Source of the DNA: a virus
Reading direction: 5' to 3' (one strand)
Length of the DNA stretch: 24,288 nt
IMG/VR virus record: IMGVR_UViG_3300036985_003929
Coordinates: 1 to 24,288 of that record
The position numbers and the translations under genes are program-made. Shown here in pieces: positions 18,255 through 24,288 of the stretch. The notes beneath the pieces are model-generated. The model made no database searches. It was not told where the DNA came from and worked only from the letters and a program-made list of their open reading frames with translations. How positions within the stretch are numbered: position 1 is the first letter of the stretch; each line of letters begins with the position of its first letter.

Positions 18255-18394
18255 AACCAGCTCTTGACCCGACAACTCCCTGGTTCGAGTTTCTTTCCTA
18301 TTGCGAATGTTGTTGGTCGCTGGGTATTGAGCCCTCCGTTCACAGATTCGCCCGCTACCAAGCCTACTACCGTTCAGTTTTGCCTCAGTCATGA
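18251..18394 (+). CDS. Very small Cys/Tyr/Trp-rich protein, TTG start
   Basis: A 47-residue ORF: MKPALDPTTPWFEFLSYCEC, then CWSLGIEPSVHRFARYQAYY. TTG 18251 overlaps the previous TGA, and its own TGA overlaps the next ATG. I recall short phage proteins with WFEFLSYC and RYQAYY elements. The three clustered Cys may bind a metal. The 4-base overlaps at both ends make it credible despite the TTG start. Confidence 0.6.
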   Translation: MKPALDPTTPWFEFLSYCECCWSLGIEPSVHRFARYQAYYRSVLPQS

Positions 18395-18684
18395 CAACCC
18401 AGTCCCAACAAGACATCGCACAAATTTGCGGTGAGATACGCGAAATGCTTATTGAAAAGAACCGCAAGTACGGCGATTCCGCCTTAAACCCAATGCGGAT
18501 TTTCAGTAAAGCGAGTACAATGGAGCAACTCAAAGTTCGCCTGGACGATAAGCTGAGTCGTTTGCGAAATGTGCAAGAGGATGAAGACGAGGACGTTGTT
18601 TCCGACTTGATTGGCTACCTTGTTCTGTTCAAGGTTGCTCAAATGCAAAACCGTCGTGCCCAGATGCGAGAGCAAGGTATATGA
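18391..18684 (+). CDS. MazG-like / Nmad1 (DUF1599)-like protein
   Basis: The 97-residue protein has the pattern IREMLIEKNRKYGDSALNPM, then KVRLDDKLSRLRN and an acidic SDLIGYLVLFK helix. The E-K-x-YGdS and R-x-DK-sRL elements are typical of the all-alpha MazG/Nmad1 group. MazG proteins hydrolyse (d)NTPs or modified nucleotides; Nmad1 members are predicted to be linked to phage DNA modification. That link is attractive beside the TET/JBP gene, but the two are about 3.6 kb apart, and a plain MazG-like role is equally possible. ATGA overlaps at both ends. Confidence 0.7.
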   Translation: MTTQSQQDIAQICGEIREMLIEKNRKYGDSALNPMRIFSKASTMEQLKVRLDDKLSRLRNVQEDEDEDVVSDLIGYLVLFKVAQMQNRRAQMREQGI

Positions 18685-18908
18685 ATCGGCCGAGTGAGTG
18701 GATTGAAGAAGATCGCGAAGACGTCGTTACCGCGATTGTGGATGGAATCGTCTCTCAGTTGACGCTTGAGCAAATGCGTCAGATTGTGTGGGATCTGCAC
18801 TACGAGCAAACGATTTGGCAAGACTGGCCTGACTTGTGGGATCTTGCGGAAGATTACTCACCGGATTTGCTTGATCAGTTCAACGAACCGGAATCTGGGC
18901 TGGCCTAG
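18681..18908 (+). CDS. Small conserved-type cyanophage protein
   Basis: The 75-residue acidic protein has MNRPSEWIEEDREDVVTAIV, LEQMRQIVWDLHYEQTIWQD and LAEDYSPDLLDQF. I recall near relatives in cyanophages, with no known function. ATG overlaps the previous stop; the TAG stop lies at the left end of repeat copy 9. Confidence 0.68.
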   Translation: MNRPSEWIEEDREDVVTAIVDGIVSQLTLEQMRQIVWDLHYEQTIWQDWPDLWDLAEDYSPDLLDQFNEPESGLA

Positions 18909-18979
18909 GGCGGTTTCCCCTACCTGGAAGGGCGGTCTGCCCCCTTTCGCCGGAGGCGAAAATGAGCTATGCTTATAGC
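18906..18979 (+). promoter_or_regulatory. Hairpin-promoter repeat, copy 9
   Basis: 74 bp. First dyad TAGGG/CCCTA, second the GGGC...GCCCC hairpin, and a third perfect spacer dyad TTTCGCC/GGCGAAA around GGA. The -35 is TTTCGC (18945-18950), the spacer 17 bp, the -10 TATGCT (18968-18973), then TATAGC and ATG 18980. The upstream stop codon TAG is its first triplet. Confidence 0.87.
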
Positions 18980-19231
18980 ATGGAAATCACCGCTCTGCAA
19001 CAACTGGCCCTGAAGGCCGCTTTCGACCTTAACCAAGATCTTCTCACCTCCGACGCCGCATGGGGTTACTCCGGCTCCAAAGAAGACTTTGACCGAATCT
19101 ACCAAGAGTGCTTTGTGATCGCTCGCGATGAGATCGGCCCCGATAAGTTTATTGATGAGATCCTTGATACGTTCTGGGATATTCAGCTCGAGATTATGAA
19201 CGGTAATCGCGCCGTTGATTGGTATCTTTGA
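18980..19231 (+). CDS. Small acidic protein, predicted leaderless
   Basis: The 83-residue protein starts MEITALQQLALKAAFDLNQD. It is helical and acidic, with YSGSKEDFDRIYQECFVIAR and LDTFWDIQLEIMNGN. ATG lies 6 nt after the -10 of repeat copy 9; the in-frame ATG at 18962 would encode part of the promoter (SYAY). No family recognised. Confidence 0.67.
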   Translation: MEITALQQLALKAAFDLNQDLLTSDAAWGYSGSKEDFDRIYQECFVIARDEIGPDKFIDEILDTFWDIQLEIMNGNRAVDWYL

Positions 19232-19245
19232 AACTGGAAACCGTA

Positions 19246-19590
19246 ATGACTGACCAACACCCGATCACCCCACCGCCTGAGCTGGTGCAGCAGTGGATGA
19301 CTGAAGCGCACGATCAACCGCCAGGCCCTGATGCTCGTGTGATTGCCACCCAAGCCGCCCGCTGGGGTGCCGACCAGGAGTTGGAGGCGTGCGTGAAATG
19401 GGTATCCGAATACTGCCCGTACTTCGGAGATTATCCTATGCCTGAAGACAAACTCCGCGCCGCCCGCCGTCCCAAGCCGCCGAGCTTGAAGGAGCAGGCG
19501 CTTGAACAACTACGGTTCCTGCAGCAGTGTGGTGCGGGTCACCGAGACACCGACAAAATCCTCCGCGCCCTCGAACAACTCACCGACTGA
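19246..19590 (+). CDS. ITPPPEL/RRPKPPSL paralogue 3, unknown function
   Basis: The 114-residue product has QHPITPPPELVQQW, AARWGADQELEACVKW, RRPKPPSLKEQAL and ILRALEQL. It is closer to paralogue 1 (16729) than to paralogue 2 in the blocks. ATG 19246 is chosen because the paralogues start MTDQ or MTNQ. A TTG at 19228, overlapping the previous stop as TTGA, is a real alternative and would add six residues. Confidence 0.75.
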   Translation: MTDQHPITPPPELVQQWMTEAHDQPPGPDARVIATQAARWGADQELEACVKWVSEYCPYFGDYPMPEDKLRAARRPKPPSLKEQALEQLRFLQQCGAGHRDTDKILRALEQLTD

Positions 19591-19595
19591 CTACC

Positions 19596-19757
19596 ATGAA
19601 AAGCCTTGACGACTACACAGCACTTGGCGCCATTGTCTTAGTGCTTTTGCTAATGATTGCAACAGCTTGGTGGTGGCTCCCCCAAAAGTGGCAGGCATGT
19701 GAACGGCTTTATGACAATAAGCCAGCGCAGATTTTCTGCCTGCTGGCATCTAAGTGA
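19596..19757 (+). CDS. Small single-pass membrane protein
   Basis: A 53-residue ORF: MKSLDDYTALGAIVLVLLLM continues with IATAWWWLPQKWQACERLYD. Residues about 9-28 form one membrane helix ending in three Trp at the interface, followed by a short polar domain with two Cys. Its stop overlaps the GAGGAG used by the next gene. Function unknown. Confidence 0.62.
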   Translation: MKSLDDYTALGAIVLVLLLMIATAWWWLPQKWQACERLYDNKPAQIFCLLASK

Positions 19758-19766
19758 GGAGAACCA

Positions 19767-20756
19767 ATGACTAACCCCTACCGGGCCATTTGCGCCGAGC
19801 TTGTTGATGCGCTGGATGCTGGTATTCCAGCCGGAAGGATTCGCATGTCCCCGCTAGCCGACCGCGCCCGCGCACTGCTGGCCGAGCCAGTAGCGGAAGG
19901 GCCGACGGATGAGGAGCTGCGGGAAATGCTTAATGAAAATGATTGGAACTATATCAGTCCAGAAACATTTGAAGACATTGCCCGTACCGTACTTGCCCAA
20001 TGGGGCCGCCCCGCCGCCGCGCCTGTGCCGGAGCCGGGGGAGAGGCCGAGGGAATTGCAGTGGCCAGCGTCAGTGGCGCAAGGCTGCCACGAAGCAGCAG
20101 CAGAAGCCGAAAGCGGCAGTCCACTCCAGCAGTTGTTGGTAGCCGCTGGCGATCTACTAGAGAGGGTCCGCGCCCGCGCCGCGTTGGCTGAGGGGGAGGT
20201 GGGCTGCATCAGCATTGATGAAATGTGTGAGATCCTTCGCTCTCTGGAGATCAAGGCCGCCGAGTACACAGACTGCACGATCCTGTACGAACTCACGTTT
20301 GAGCAGCTACGGGCAATCTGCGACACCCGCGCTTTCGCCCTCTTGGCCCAGCGCCACCCCGCGCCACCGGCTGAGGGAGAGGTGGAGGAGTTGGTGAACA
20401 TGCTCACGGGCATTGCCTATTGGAAGCGCCATGGCAAGCCGGGGAAAGACGATCCATCCCCGTTCGACATTCGCCAGGCCGATCGGCTCACCCGCGCCGC
20501 CACCCTGCTCCAGCAGCAAGCCGCGCCTGTGCCGGTGGTGGCACCTGTGCCGGTAAGCGAGCGGCTGCCGGGGCCGGAGGATTGCGATGCGGAGGGGAGG
20601 TGTTGGTGGGGTGAACCACAAATCGAAGATTCTTACGATGCAACGTGGAATCTTTGCACACAAGACGATGCCGAAGAATGGTGTACCTGGGGCACTAAGT
20701 GTGGCTGGCTCCCCGCCAATGCCCTGCCGCTGCCAGCGCCCGAGGAGACGAAGTGA
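19767..20756 (+). CDS. Large GC-rich mosaic protein of picocyanobacterial type, unknown function
   Basis: The 329-residue protein opens MTNPYRAICAELVDALDAGI, then DRARALLAEPVAEGPTDEEL. Pro/Ala-rich linkers separate helical modules, and the C-terminus resembles DUF551 proteins (PVSERLPGPEDCD, then GWLPANALPLP). From memory, such mosaics of short modules are frequent in Synechococcus and cyanophages. Composition is much more GC-rich than most neighbours. GAGGAG sits 5 nt upstream of ATG. The modular layout suggests growth by recombination. No enzymatic motif is visible. Confidence 0.72.
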   Translation: MTNPYRAICAELVDALDAGIPAGRIRMSPLADRARALLAEPVAEGPTDEELREMLNENDWNYISPETFEDIARTVLAQWGRPAAAPVPEPGERPRELQWPASVAQGCHEAAAEAESGSPLQQLLVAAGDLLERVRARAALAEGEVGCISIDEMCEILRSLEIKAAEYTDCTILYELTFEQLRAICDTRAFALLAQRHPAPPAEGEVEELVNMLTGIAYWKRHGKPGKDDPSPFDIRQADRLTRAATLLQQQAAPVPVVAPVPVSERLPGPEDCDAEGRCWWGEPQIEDSYDATWNLCTQDDAEEWCTWGTKCGWLPANALPLPAPEETK

Positions 20757-21070
20757 TGGCTATTGATCTTCACCTTCTTCCATCTTGGCCACAGAGCCAA
20801 GACTCTTTGGCAGCTCAAATGTCTGACTTAATCCAAGTTGCTAACCGGCTTGGACTTTATGACGCCGCTGATGCTGTGAAGCAGATGTCAACCCGGCTGG
20901 AACCAGTTAAATACGGCTGTCATTTTAAGTTAGAAGAGGATCAGCAGCCAGACGGTTGCGTTATTGATACTGAAGAATTTCACAACTGTGTCTATGCCAA
21001 AGAGGGTATGAGAAAAGAGCAATGCAAGTATTGGCGCATTGTTGCGCTGCCAACGGGGGAGGGCGGTTAA
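20756..21070 (+). CDS. Unknown protein
   Basis: The 104-residue product MAIDLHLLPSWPQSQDSLAA has a helical middle (MSDLIQVANRLGLYDAADAV) and a Cys-containing C-terminal part (YGCHFKLEEDQQPDGCVID, HNCVYAKEGM). ATG overlaps the previous stop (TGATG) with GAGGAG upstream. Its last codons (GAG GGC GGT TAA) lie in repeat copy 10, which supplies EGG and the stop. Confidence 0.65.
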   Translation: MAIDLHLLPSWPQSQDSLAAQMSDLIQVANRLGLYDAADAVKQMSTRLEPVKYGCHFKLEEDQQPDGCVIDTEEFHNCVYAKEGMRKEQCKYWRIVALPTGEGG

Positions 21071-21132
21071 CCGTACCTGGAAGGGCGGTTTGCCCCCTTT
21101 CGCTTTGGGCGAAAATGAGCTATGCTTATAGC
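21059..21132 (+). promoter_or_regulatory. Hairpin-promoter repeat, copy 10
   Basis: 74 bp, nearly identical to copy 5 although 11.8 kb away, which implies recent copying or ongoing homogenisation. The -35 is TTTCGC (21098-21103), the spacer 17 bp, the -10 TATGCT (21121-21126), then TATAGC and ATG 21133. The GGTTAACC palindrome and the TTTCGC/GCGAAA spacer dyad are present. Confidence 0.87.
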
Positions 21133-21378
21133 ATGAACGTTACTTACTACACCTCCCCCTTCTCCGGCAAGACCTACCAGGTGGTGCCCAACACCCTCTG
21201 GCGCCAAGCCTGGGACAGCCAGGGCAATGCTTACAAGAGCTGGTACACCGAATACAACTTCTACTTCGAAGATCGCAAAGTTACAACTACCTTCTCCCTG
21301 GATGAAAACTGCCTCACCGGCACTTTCGGTGAGCTCGAAGGCGCTTACGCCGCCTGGTCCACTTCCCCGAGGGACTGA
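21133..21378 (+). CDS. Small unknown protein, predicted leaderless
   Basis: The 81-residue protein starts MNVTYYTSPFSGKTYQVVPN. It is rich in aromatic residues and beta-type segments (YTEYNFYFEDRKVTTTFSL), with a C-terminal GELEGAYAAWSTS. No family recognised. ATG is 6 nt after the -10 of repeat copy 10. TGATG overlap with the SprT-like gene. Confidence 0.67.
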   Translation: MNVTYYTSPFSGKTYQVVPNTLWRQAWDSQGNAYKSWYTEYNFYFEDRKVTTTFSLDENCLTGTFGELEGAYAAWSTSPRD

Positions 21379-21980
21379 TGACTGAGTTTCCAACAACTGT
21401 CTCCAACAAGTTCTTCGAGCGGTTCTGCCCGGACCCAACCGTGATGTTTGACCTCGGTGAGCTGTATGCCGAGTTCAATGCGAAGTTCTTCGACGGAAAT
21501 CTTCGAGTTCCTCGTGTAATTGAGCGCACCGACGAGAACGGTGAAACGTGGAGGAAATATCCGACGCTGAAGTGGGAGGGTCGCTACCGTACGAAGTGGG
21601 GCACCTACAAGGCGAACAATCGCGGAACTGGCGAAATCAAACTCGCACGAATGGCTGCGAAAGATCCCGTGCAAGTTCGGAGCACGCTGCTTCACGAAAT
21701 GATCCACGCTTACCTTGACCAAACAAACCGCGATGACGGAATCAAAGGCCATGGCCCCAACTTCATCGCCGAAGCAACCCGAATCAACGCCAAATGCGAA
21801 GACCTGGGTGTGACCTATCGAGTCAACTTCTACGACGTCGCCGTTACCAAGGAAGAACCTGAAGTCTACAGCGACTTGCTCAAAACCACCATCTACTGTG
21901 GCAAGGACCTGGACCTGGCCCGAAGCATGAAAGCTGTGCTGAACGCTGCCTTCGACACCCATTACGTTTACGAACAATGA
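21378..21980 (+). CDS. SprT-like zinc metalloprotease
   Basis: The 200-residue protein has HEMIH (H106, E107, H110) followed by a third ligand candidate H125 in GHGPNF, the layout of the SprT/SPRTN (zincin) group. The N-terminal YAEFNAKFFDGNL motif is also typical. SPRTN-type enzymes cut proteins cross-linked to DNA in eukaryotes; the phage role is unknown but might include clearing DNA-bound host proteins or maturation. The usual C-terminal zinc ribbon is not evident. ATG overlaps the previous stop (TGATG); the next gene overlaps as ATGA. Confidence 0.83.
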   Translation: MTEFPTTVSNKFFERFCPDPTVMFDLGELYAEFNAKFFDGNLRVPRVIERTDENGETWRKYPTLKWEGRYRTKWGTYKANNRGTGEIKLARMAAKDPVQVRSTLLHEMIHAYLDQTNRDDGIKGHGPNFIAEATRINAKCEDLGVTYRVNFYDVAVTKEEPEVYSDLLKTTIYCGKDLDLARSMKAVLNAAFDTHYVYEQ

Positions 21981-22153
21981 CTGACGCGAAAAAAGTTGAG
22001 GCTCTACGCGACCTTATTAGCGATGTTTTGCATGCCTATGACATGACAATTTACGACATGGAAGACCCTCATGCGCGGTCTCTCGTCAATAAATGGAGCG
22101 ACATCTTCTTTGACCGCATGCTCAAGATTGTTCATAGCGAAGACGATGCGTGA
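21977..22153 (+). CDS. Small acidic unknown protein
   Basis: A 58-residue ORF: MTDAKKVEALRDLISDVLHA, then DMEDPHARSLVNKWSDIFFD and RMLKIVHSEDDA, probably all helical. ATG overlaps the SprT-like stop (ATGA). It is the last gene before a terminator hairpin at 22157. Confidence 0.63.
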   Translation: MTDAKKVEALRDLISDVLHAYDMTIYDMEDPHARSLVNKWSDIFFDRMLKIVHSEDDA

Positions 22154-22156
22154 TAT

Positions 22157-22179
22157 GGGTGGGAAACCGCCCTCTTTCT
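22157..22179 (+). terminator. Intrinsic terminator with GAAA tetraloop
   Basis: GGGTGG (22157-22162) pairs with CCGCCC (22167-22172) around a GAAA tetraloop (GNRA class, very stable), followed by TCTTTCT. It starts 4 nt after the preceding stop. Its sequence is the inverted form of the GGGCGGTTTCCC block of the repeat family. Confidence 0.7.
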
Positions 22180-22180
22180 G

Positions 22181-22209
22181 CATTTACACAAGTCCACGAC
22201 AGCTATGCT
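22181..22209 (+). promoter_or_regulatory. Promoter candidate for the DNA-modification operon
   Basis: TATGCT at 22204-22209, preceded by AGC as in the repeat family, is the likely -10. CATTTA lies at 17-bp spacing, or TTTACA at 15 bp. It gives a leader of about 30 nt before ATG 22245, with no clear Shine-Dalgarno sequence, so this operon is not leaderless. Confidence 0.5.
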
Positions 22210-22244
22210 TAGGTGGGTAAAACACGAGAGTTACCGCAATTCAC

Positions 22245-23639
22245 ATGGTAAGAATCATTAAACTAGAGTCGCTCGAAAAATACGGCGACGATATCCTTGG
22301 CGAACGACCGTCCGACGATTGCTACGATGAAATTATTCGTGAGGACTGCGACGTTTATCTCCCTGACGGAACGCTAGCCCTGGCTTTTCGCAAGCAGGCG
22401 CTGAAATCCGTGATGGCAGTTCAGCCTGGCACAAAACAGTTTGCCGATTGGCGTTGGTTCTGCAAGGCGTTGATCTCCGATCAGCGTGGAGCTGCTGCGG
22501 GCAAAGACATCTATACCAACCCTGAAATCCGGTTCACCGTTGGGCAAGTCAACTGTATTCGTGCCCTCAAGAAGGGAAGCATTGAAACGCTGGAAGAGGC
22601 CGTAGCCCTTTGTGAAGCAAATCCGGAGCCTTCCCGAAACACCTTCTACGTTGGAAAAGCTGCAGACGACGGGCTCTACGACGTCGCAGAGTACGAGAAA
22701 TGGGACTCAGTCATTCGTAAGAAAAGCACCCCATTCGCAGAGAAGCAAGAAGCTACTCAGAAGCGTCTAGCCACCCGTATGGTATGGTTTAACAACTGGC
22801 TGAAGGATGTCTGGGATAAAGCAGAGGACCGAGTTGAATGTGCGAAAGAATTCTACAAGCGGTTCTGGACGGCCCAGCCTCGTGGTAACCGTGTCTACTC
22901 CTCTGTGATCGGTGTGATTGACCGAAGCGGGAGAACTCCCTTCGGTCGCTTGACTGCACCAACAATGGAAAAGTACGACATCTTTTCCTCCTACGATTAC
23001 CTTTACCAGGAGGTTGACTACAAAGTTAAAGAGTGTCTTCCCGCCCAATGGGAAGTTCTGAGCGAACGGTTCAAAGCTGTTAAAGATCCGCGTTACAACT
23101 TGTTCGGTACGGTGTTTACGAGCATCACATGCAACTATAATTTTGATGTGTGGGCTCACCGAGATGGCAACAACGCGAAGAACGCTGTGGCTGCTCTCAC
23201 CGTGTTTGAAAACGGCTCCTACAAGGGTGGTGAGTTCATTCTGCCTGAACTTCGCCTGGGCTTTGATATTCGGCATGGGGATCTCCTGTGCGGGGACAAC
23301 CAAAACCTGATTCACTATATGAGGCCGCTGGAGCCGCAAGACGACGACGCAGAGTGTTTGATGCTGGTGTTTTATCAGCGTGACCGAATTATTGGCCTTG
23401 ACACACTGGATTGTGAGACTTGCCGCAGAGAATTCCTGCCCTACATCAAGAACAACCATCCTGAGTACTCCAACGGCGAAAAGACCTGGGAAGGTTCTTT
23501 CCCCGGGATGTGGGCCAGCCCCGAGTGGGAAACGTTCAAGAAGCTAAAAGGTCTGGAATGCTCGAATACGACCTACACTGGGACCCAGGACACCTACCAG
23601 GGTGTGCCGTCTGAAACCAACAAGATTCGCCAGAACTGA
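22245..23639 (+). CDS. TET/JBP-type 2-oxoglutarate/Fe(II) dioxygenase (predicted DNA base oxidase)
   Basis: The 464-residue protein has a C-terminal double-stranded beta-helix at about 290-385. It contains H305-R-D307 (AHRDGNNAKN), a GGEFILPELRLGF strand pair and H357 (LIHYMRP), giving the Fe(II) triad H-x-D...H. HrDxxN, GGEf-lPel and GDll-dn before the last His are typical of the TET/JBP family, which hydroxylates the 5-methyl group of cytosine or thymine in DNA. R360 or R379 may bind 2-oxoglutarate; the usual Arg position is not certain. The first 280 residues are helical and unrecognised and may bind DNA or a partner. A TAGT-type glycosyltransferase follows 5 nt after the stop, supporting a hypermodification role. 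Confidence 0.78.
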   Translation: MVRIIKLESLEKYGDDILGERPSDDCYDEIIREDCDVYLPDGTLALAFRKQALKSVMAVQPGTKQFADWRWFCKALISDQRGAAAGKDIYTNPEIRFTVGQVNCIRALKKGSIETLEEAVALCEANPEPSRNTFYVGKAADDGLYDVAEYEKWDSVIRKKSTPFAEKQEATQKRLATRMVWFNNWLKDVWDKAEDRVECAKEFYKRFWTAQPRGNRVYSSVIGVIDRSGRTPFGRLTAPTMEKYDIFSSYDYLYQEVDYKVKECLPAQWEVLSERFKAVKDPRYNLFGTVFTSITCNYNFDVWAHRDGNNAKNAVAALTVFENGSYKGGEFILPELRLGFDIRHGDLLCGDNQNLIHYMRPLEPQDDDAECLMLVFYQRDRIIGLDTLDCETCRREFLPYIKNNHPEYSNGEKTWEGSFPGMWASPEWETFKKLKGLECSNTTYTGTQDTYQGVPSETNKIRQN

Positions 23640-23644
23640 CTTTC

Positions 23645-24288
23645 ATGGATTACCAAATCGCTATCCCCACCTACGGAAGAGCTGACGCAATTCGCAAGTA
23701 CACTCTGAAGTATCTCGAGCAAACCGATGTTCCGCGCGAGCGAGTGACTTTGTTCGTTGCCAGCGAACAGGAGAAGGAAAAATATCAAAGTTCAAACCCT
23801 GGCTACAATATCGTCGTTGGTGTCAAAGGATTGTGCCCTCAAAGGCTGTTTATTTCTCAACACTACCCGAAAGGGACGCCAGTGGTGTCCTTCGACGACG
23901 ACGTTTCGGGTATTTGTGAACTTCGACTGGGTGCCCGCCTGTTTAGCCAGCAAAAGCCGCTCGACCACCCCTGCTCGCTAGAAACGGTGAATGAACTGGA
24001 TTCGTTTATTCAGGACGGGTTTAAACTCGCCCAAGAGTACGAGGTTGAAATGTGGGGTTGCTACCAGGTGGCGAACAAAGGTTTCATGCACCCGAAGATC
24101 TCGGTTGGCTTGAAGTTTATCATGGGGCATTTCTTTGGGTTCTACGCAGGAGACCCTGTGTTTGAAGAGATCAGGGACTACCCTTGCAAGGATGACTTTT
24201 ACTGGAGCCTGTGGCATCAAGTCAACCGGAAAGGTACTCTCCGACTCGATTACTGCTGCGTAAAGAGTAAAGCCCACTCGGGTTCCGG
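23645..24288 (+). CDS. TAGT-type GT-A glycosyltransferase (3' truncated by window)
   Basis: The frame from ATG 23645 stays open to the last base (214 codons). The N-terminus QIAIPTYGRADAIRKYTLKY is a GT-A opening, LFVASEQEKEKY follows, then GLCPQRLFI and FDDDVSGI, where D84-D86 form the D-x-D-type metal/nucleotide-sugar site. MGHFFGFYAGDP and KDDFYWSLWHQ with acidic residues fit the acceptor half. This pattern matches TET/JBP-associated glycosyltransferases, proposed to attach sugars to hydroxymethylated bases in phage DNA. It lies 5 nt downstream of the dioxygenase gene, surely on the same transcript. The C-terminus is outside the window. Confidence 0.75.
   Translation, partial: MDYQIAIPTYGRADAIRKYTLKYLEQTDVPRERVTLFVASEQEKEKYQSSNPGYNIVVGVKGLCPQRLFISQHYPKGTPVVSFDDDVSGICELRLGARLFSQQKPLDHPCSLETVNELDSFIQDGFKLAQEYEVEMWGCYQVANKGFMHPKISVGLKFIMGHFFGFYAGDPVFEEIRDYPCKDDFYWSLWHQVNRKGTLRLDYCCVKSKAHSGS

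Noticed and set aside
19949-20818. Several overlapping frames on both strands in the GC-rich mosaic gene
   Set aside because: GC-rich sequence leaves many frames open. Only the frame at 19767 has a Shine-Dalgarno sequence, recognisable modules and coupling to the next gene.
176-21132. CRISPR array or transposon-end repeats
   Set aside because: The repeats are far apart (0.25-4.5 kb), all in one orientation at gene junctions, enclose coding genes rather than spacers, and no cas or transposase gene is present.
22767-23459. 230-residue minus-strand frame opposite the dioxygenase
   Set aside because: The + strand protein has recognisable catalytic motifs. The antisense frame has none and no other minus-strand gene is supported.

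Overview
This window looks like part of a lytic-type cyanophage genome, most likely infecting a picocyanobacterium of the Synechococcus group. Every supported gene is on the + strand. The genes are small, tightly packed and mostly uncharacterised. Several families point to cyanobacteria or their phages: a TIGR03792-type small protein, the repeated ITPPPEL / RRPKPPSL proteins, and the LSPAAQAV / ALRAAA proteins. Four phage-borne tRNA genes sit in a row, and nucleic-acid enzymes are scattered between unknown genes. No structural, packaging or integrase gene is recognisable. The phage assignment is inferred from content; no search was run.

Layout. Bases 1-177 hold the end of an unrecognised gene. 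Next come a DUF932 gene (276-1109), two unknown genes, and a GIY-YIG homing endonuclease (2080-2742). Fragments of both the DUF932 gene and the gene at 2746 lie just upstream of the endonuclease. A short operon (2746-3932) ends in a zinc-ribbon protein and a TIGR03792-like protein. It runs into tRNA-Arg(TCT), tRNA-Ile(TAT), tRNA-Leu(TAA) and tRNA-Ser(TGA), which are followed by a hairpin. From 4361 to 22153 there are about 55 small genes. Recognisable products are a metallophosphoesterase, a primase-polymerase-like protein, a nucleotidylyltransferase, a Pnk-type kinase, a PPP phosphatase, a 5'-3' exonuclease, a HAD phosphatase, a MazG-like/Nmad1-like protein and a SprT-like metalloprotease. 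The right end (22245-24288) encodes a TET/JBP-type 2-oxoglutarate/Fe(II) dioxygenase, then the start of a TAGT-type GT-A glycosyltransferase. Together they suggest a DNA base hypermodification pathway (oxidise a pyrimidine, then glycosylate it).

The most striking non-coding feature is a family of ten dispersed repeats, each about 74 bp. Each one ends the gene before it (often supplying the stop codon), carries one or two hairpins, and ends in a sigma70-like promoter. The promoter has a TTT-rich -35, a spacer of exactly 17 bp, and a TATRNT-like -10. In nine of ten copies the start codon of the next gene follows the -10 after exactly 6 nt, so transcription should begin on, or within a base of, the A of ATG. 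These first genes are therefore predicted to be translated from leaderless mRNAs. Downstream genes in each operon mostly use ATGA, GTGA, TTGA or TGATG overlaps, and several have a Shine-Dalgarno sequence inside the preceding gene. The repeats divide the region into cassette-like operons that could be exchanged by homologous recombination.
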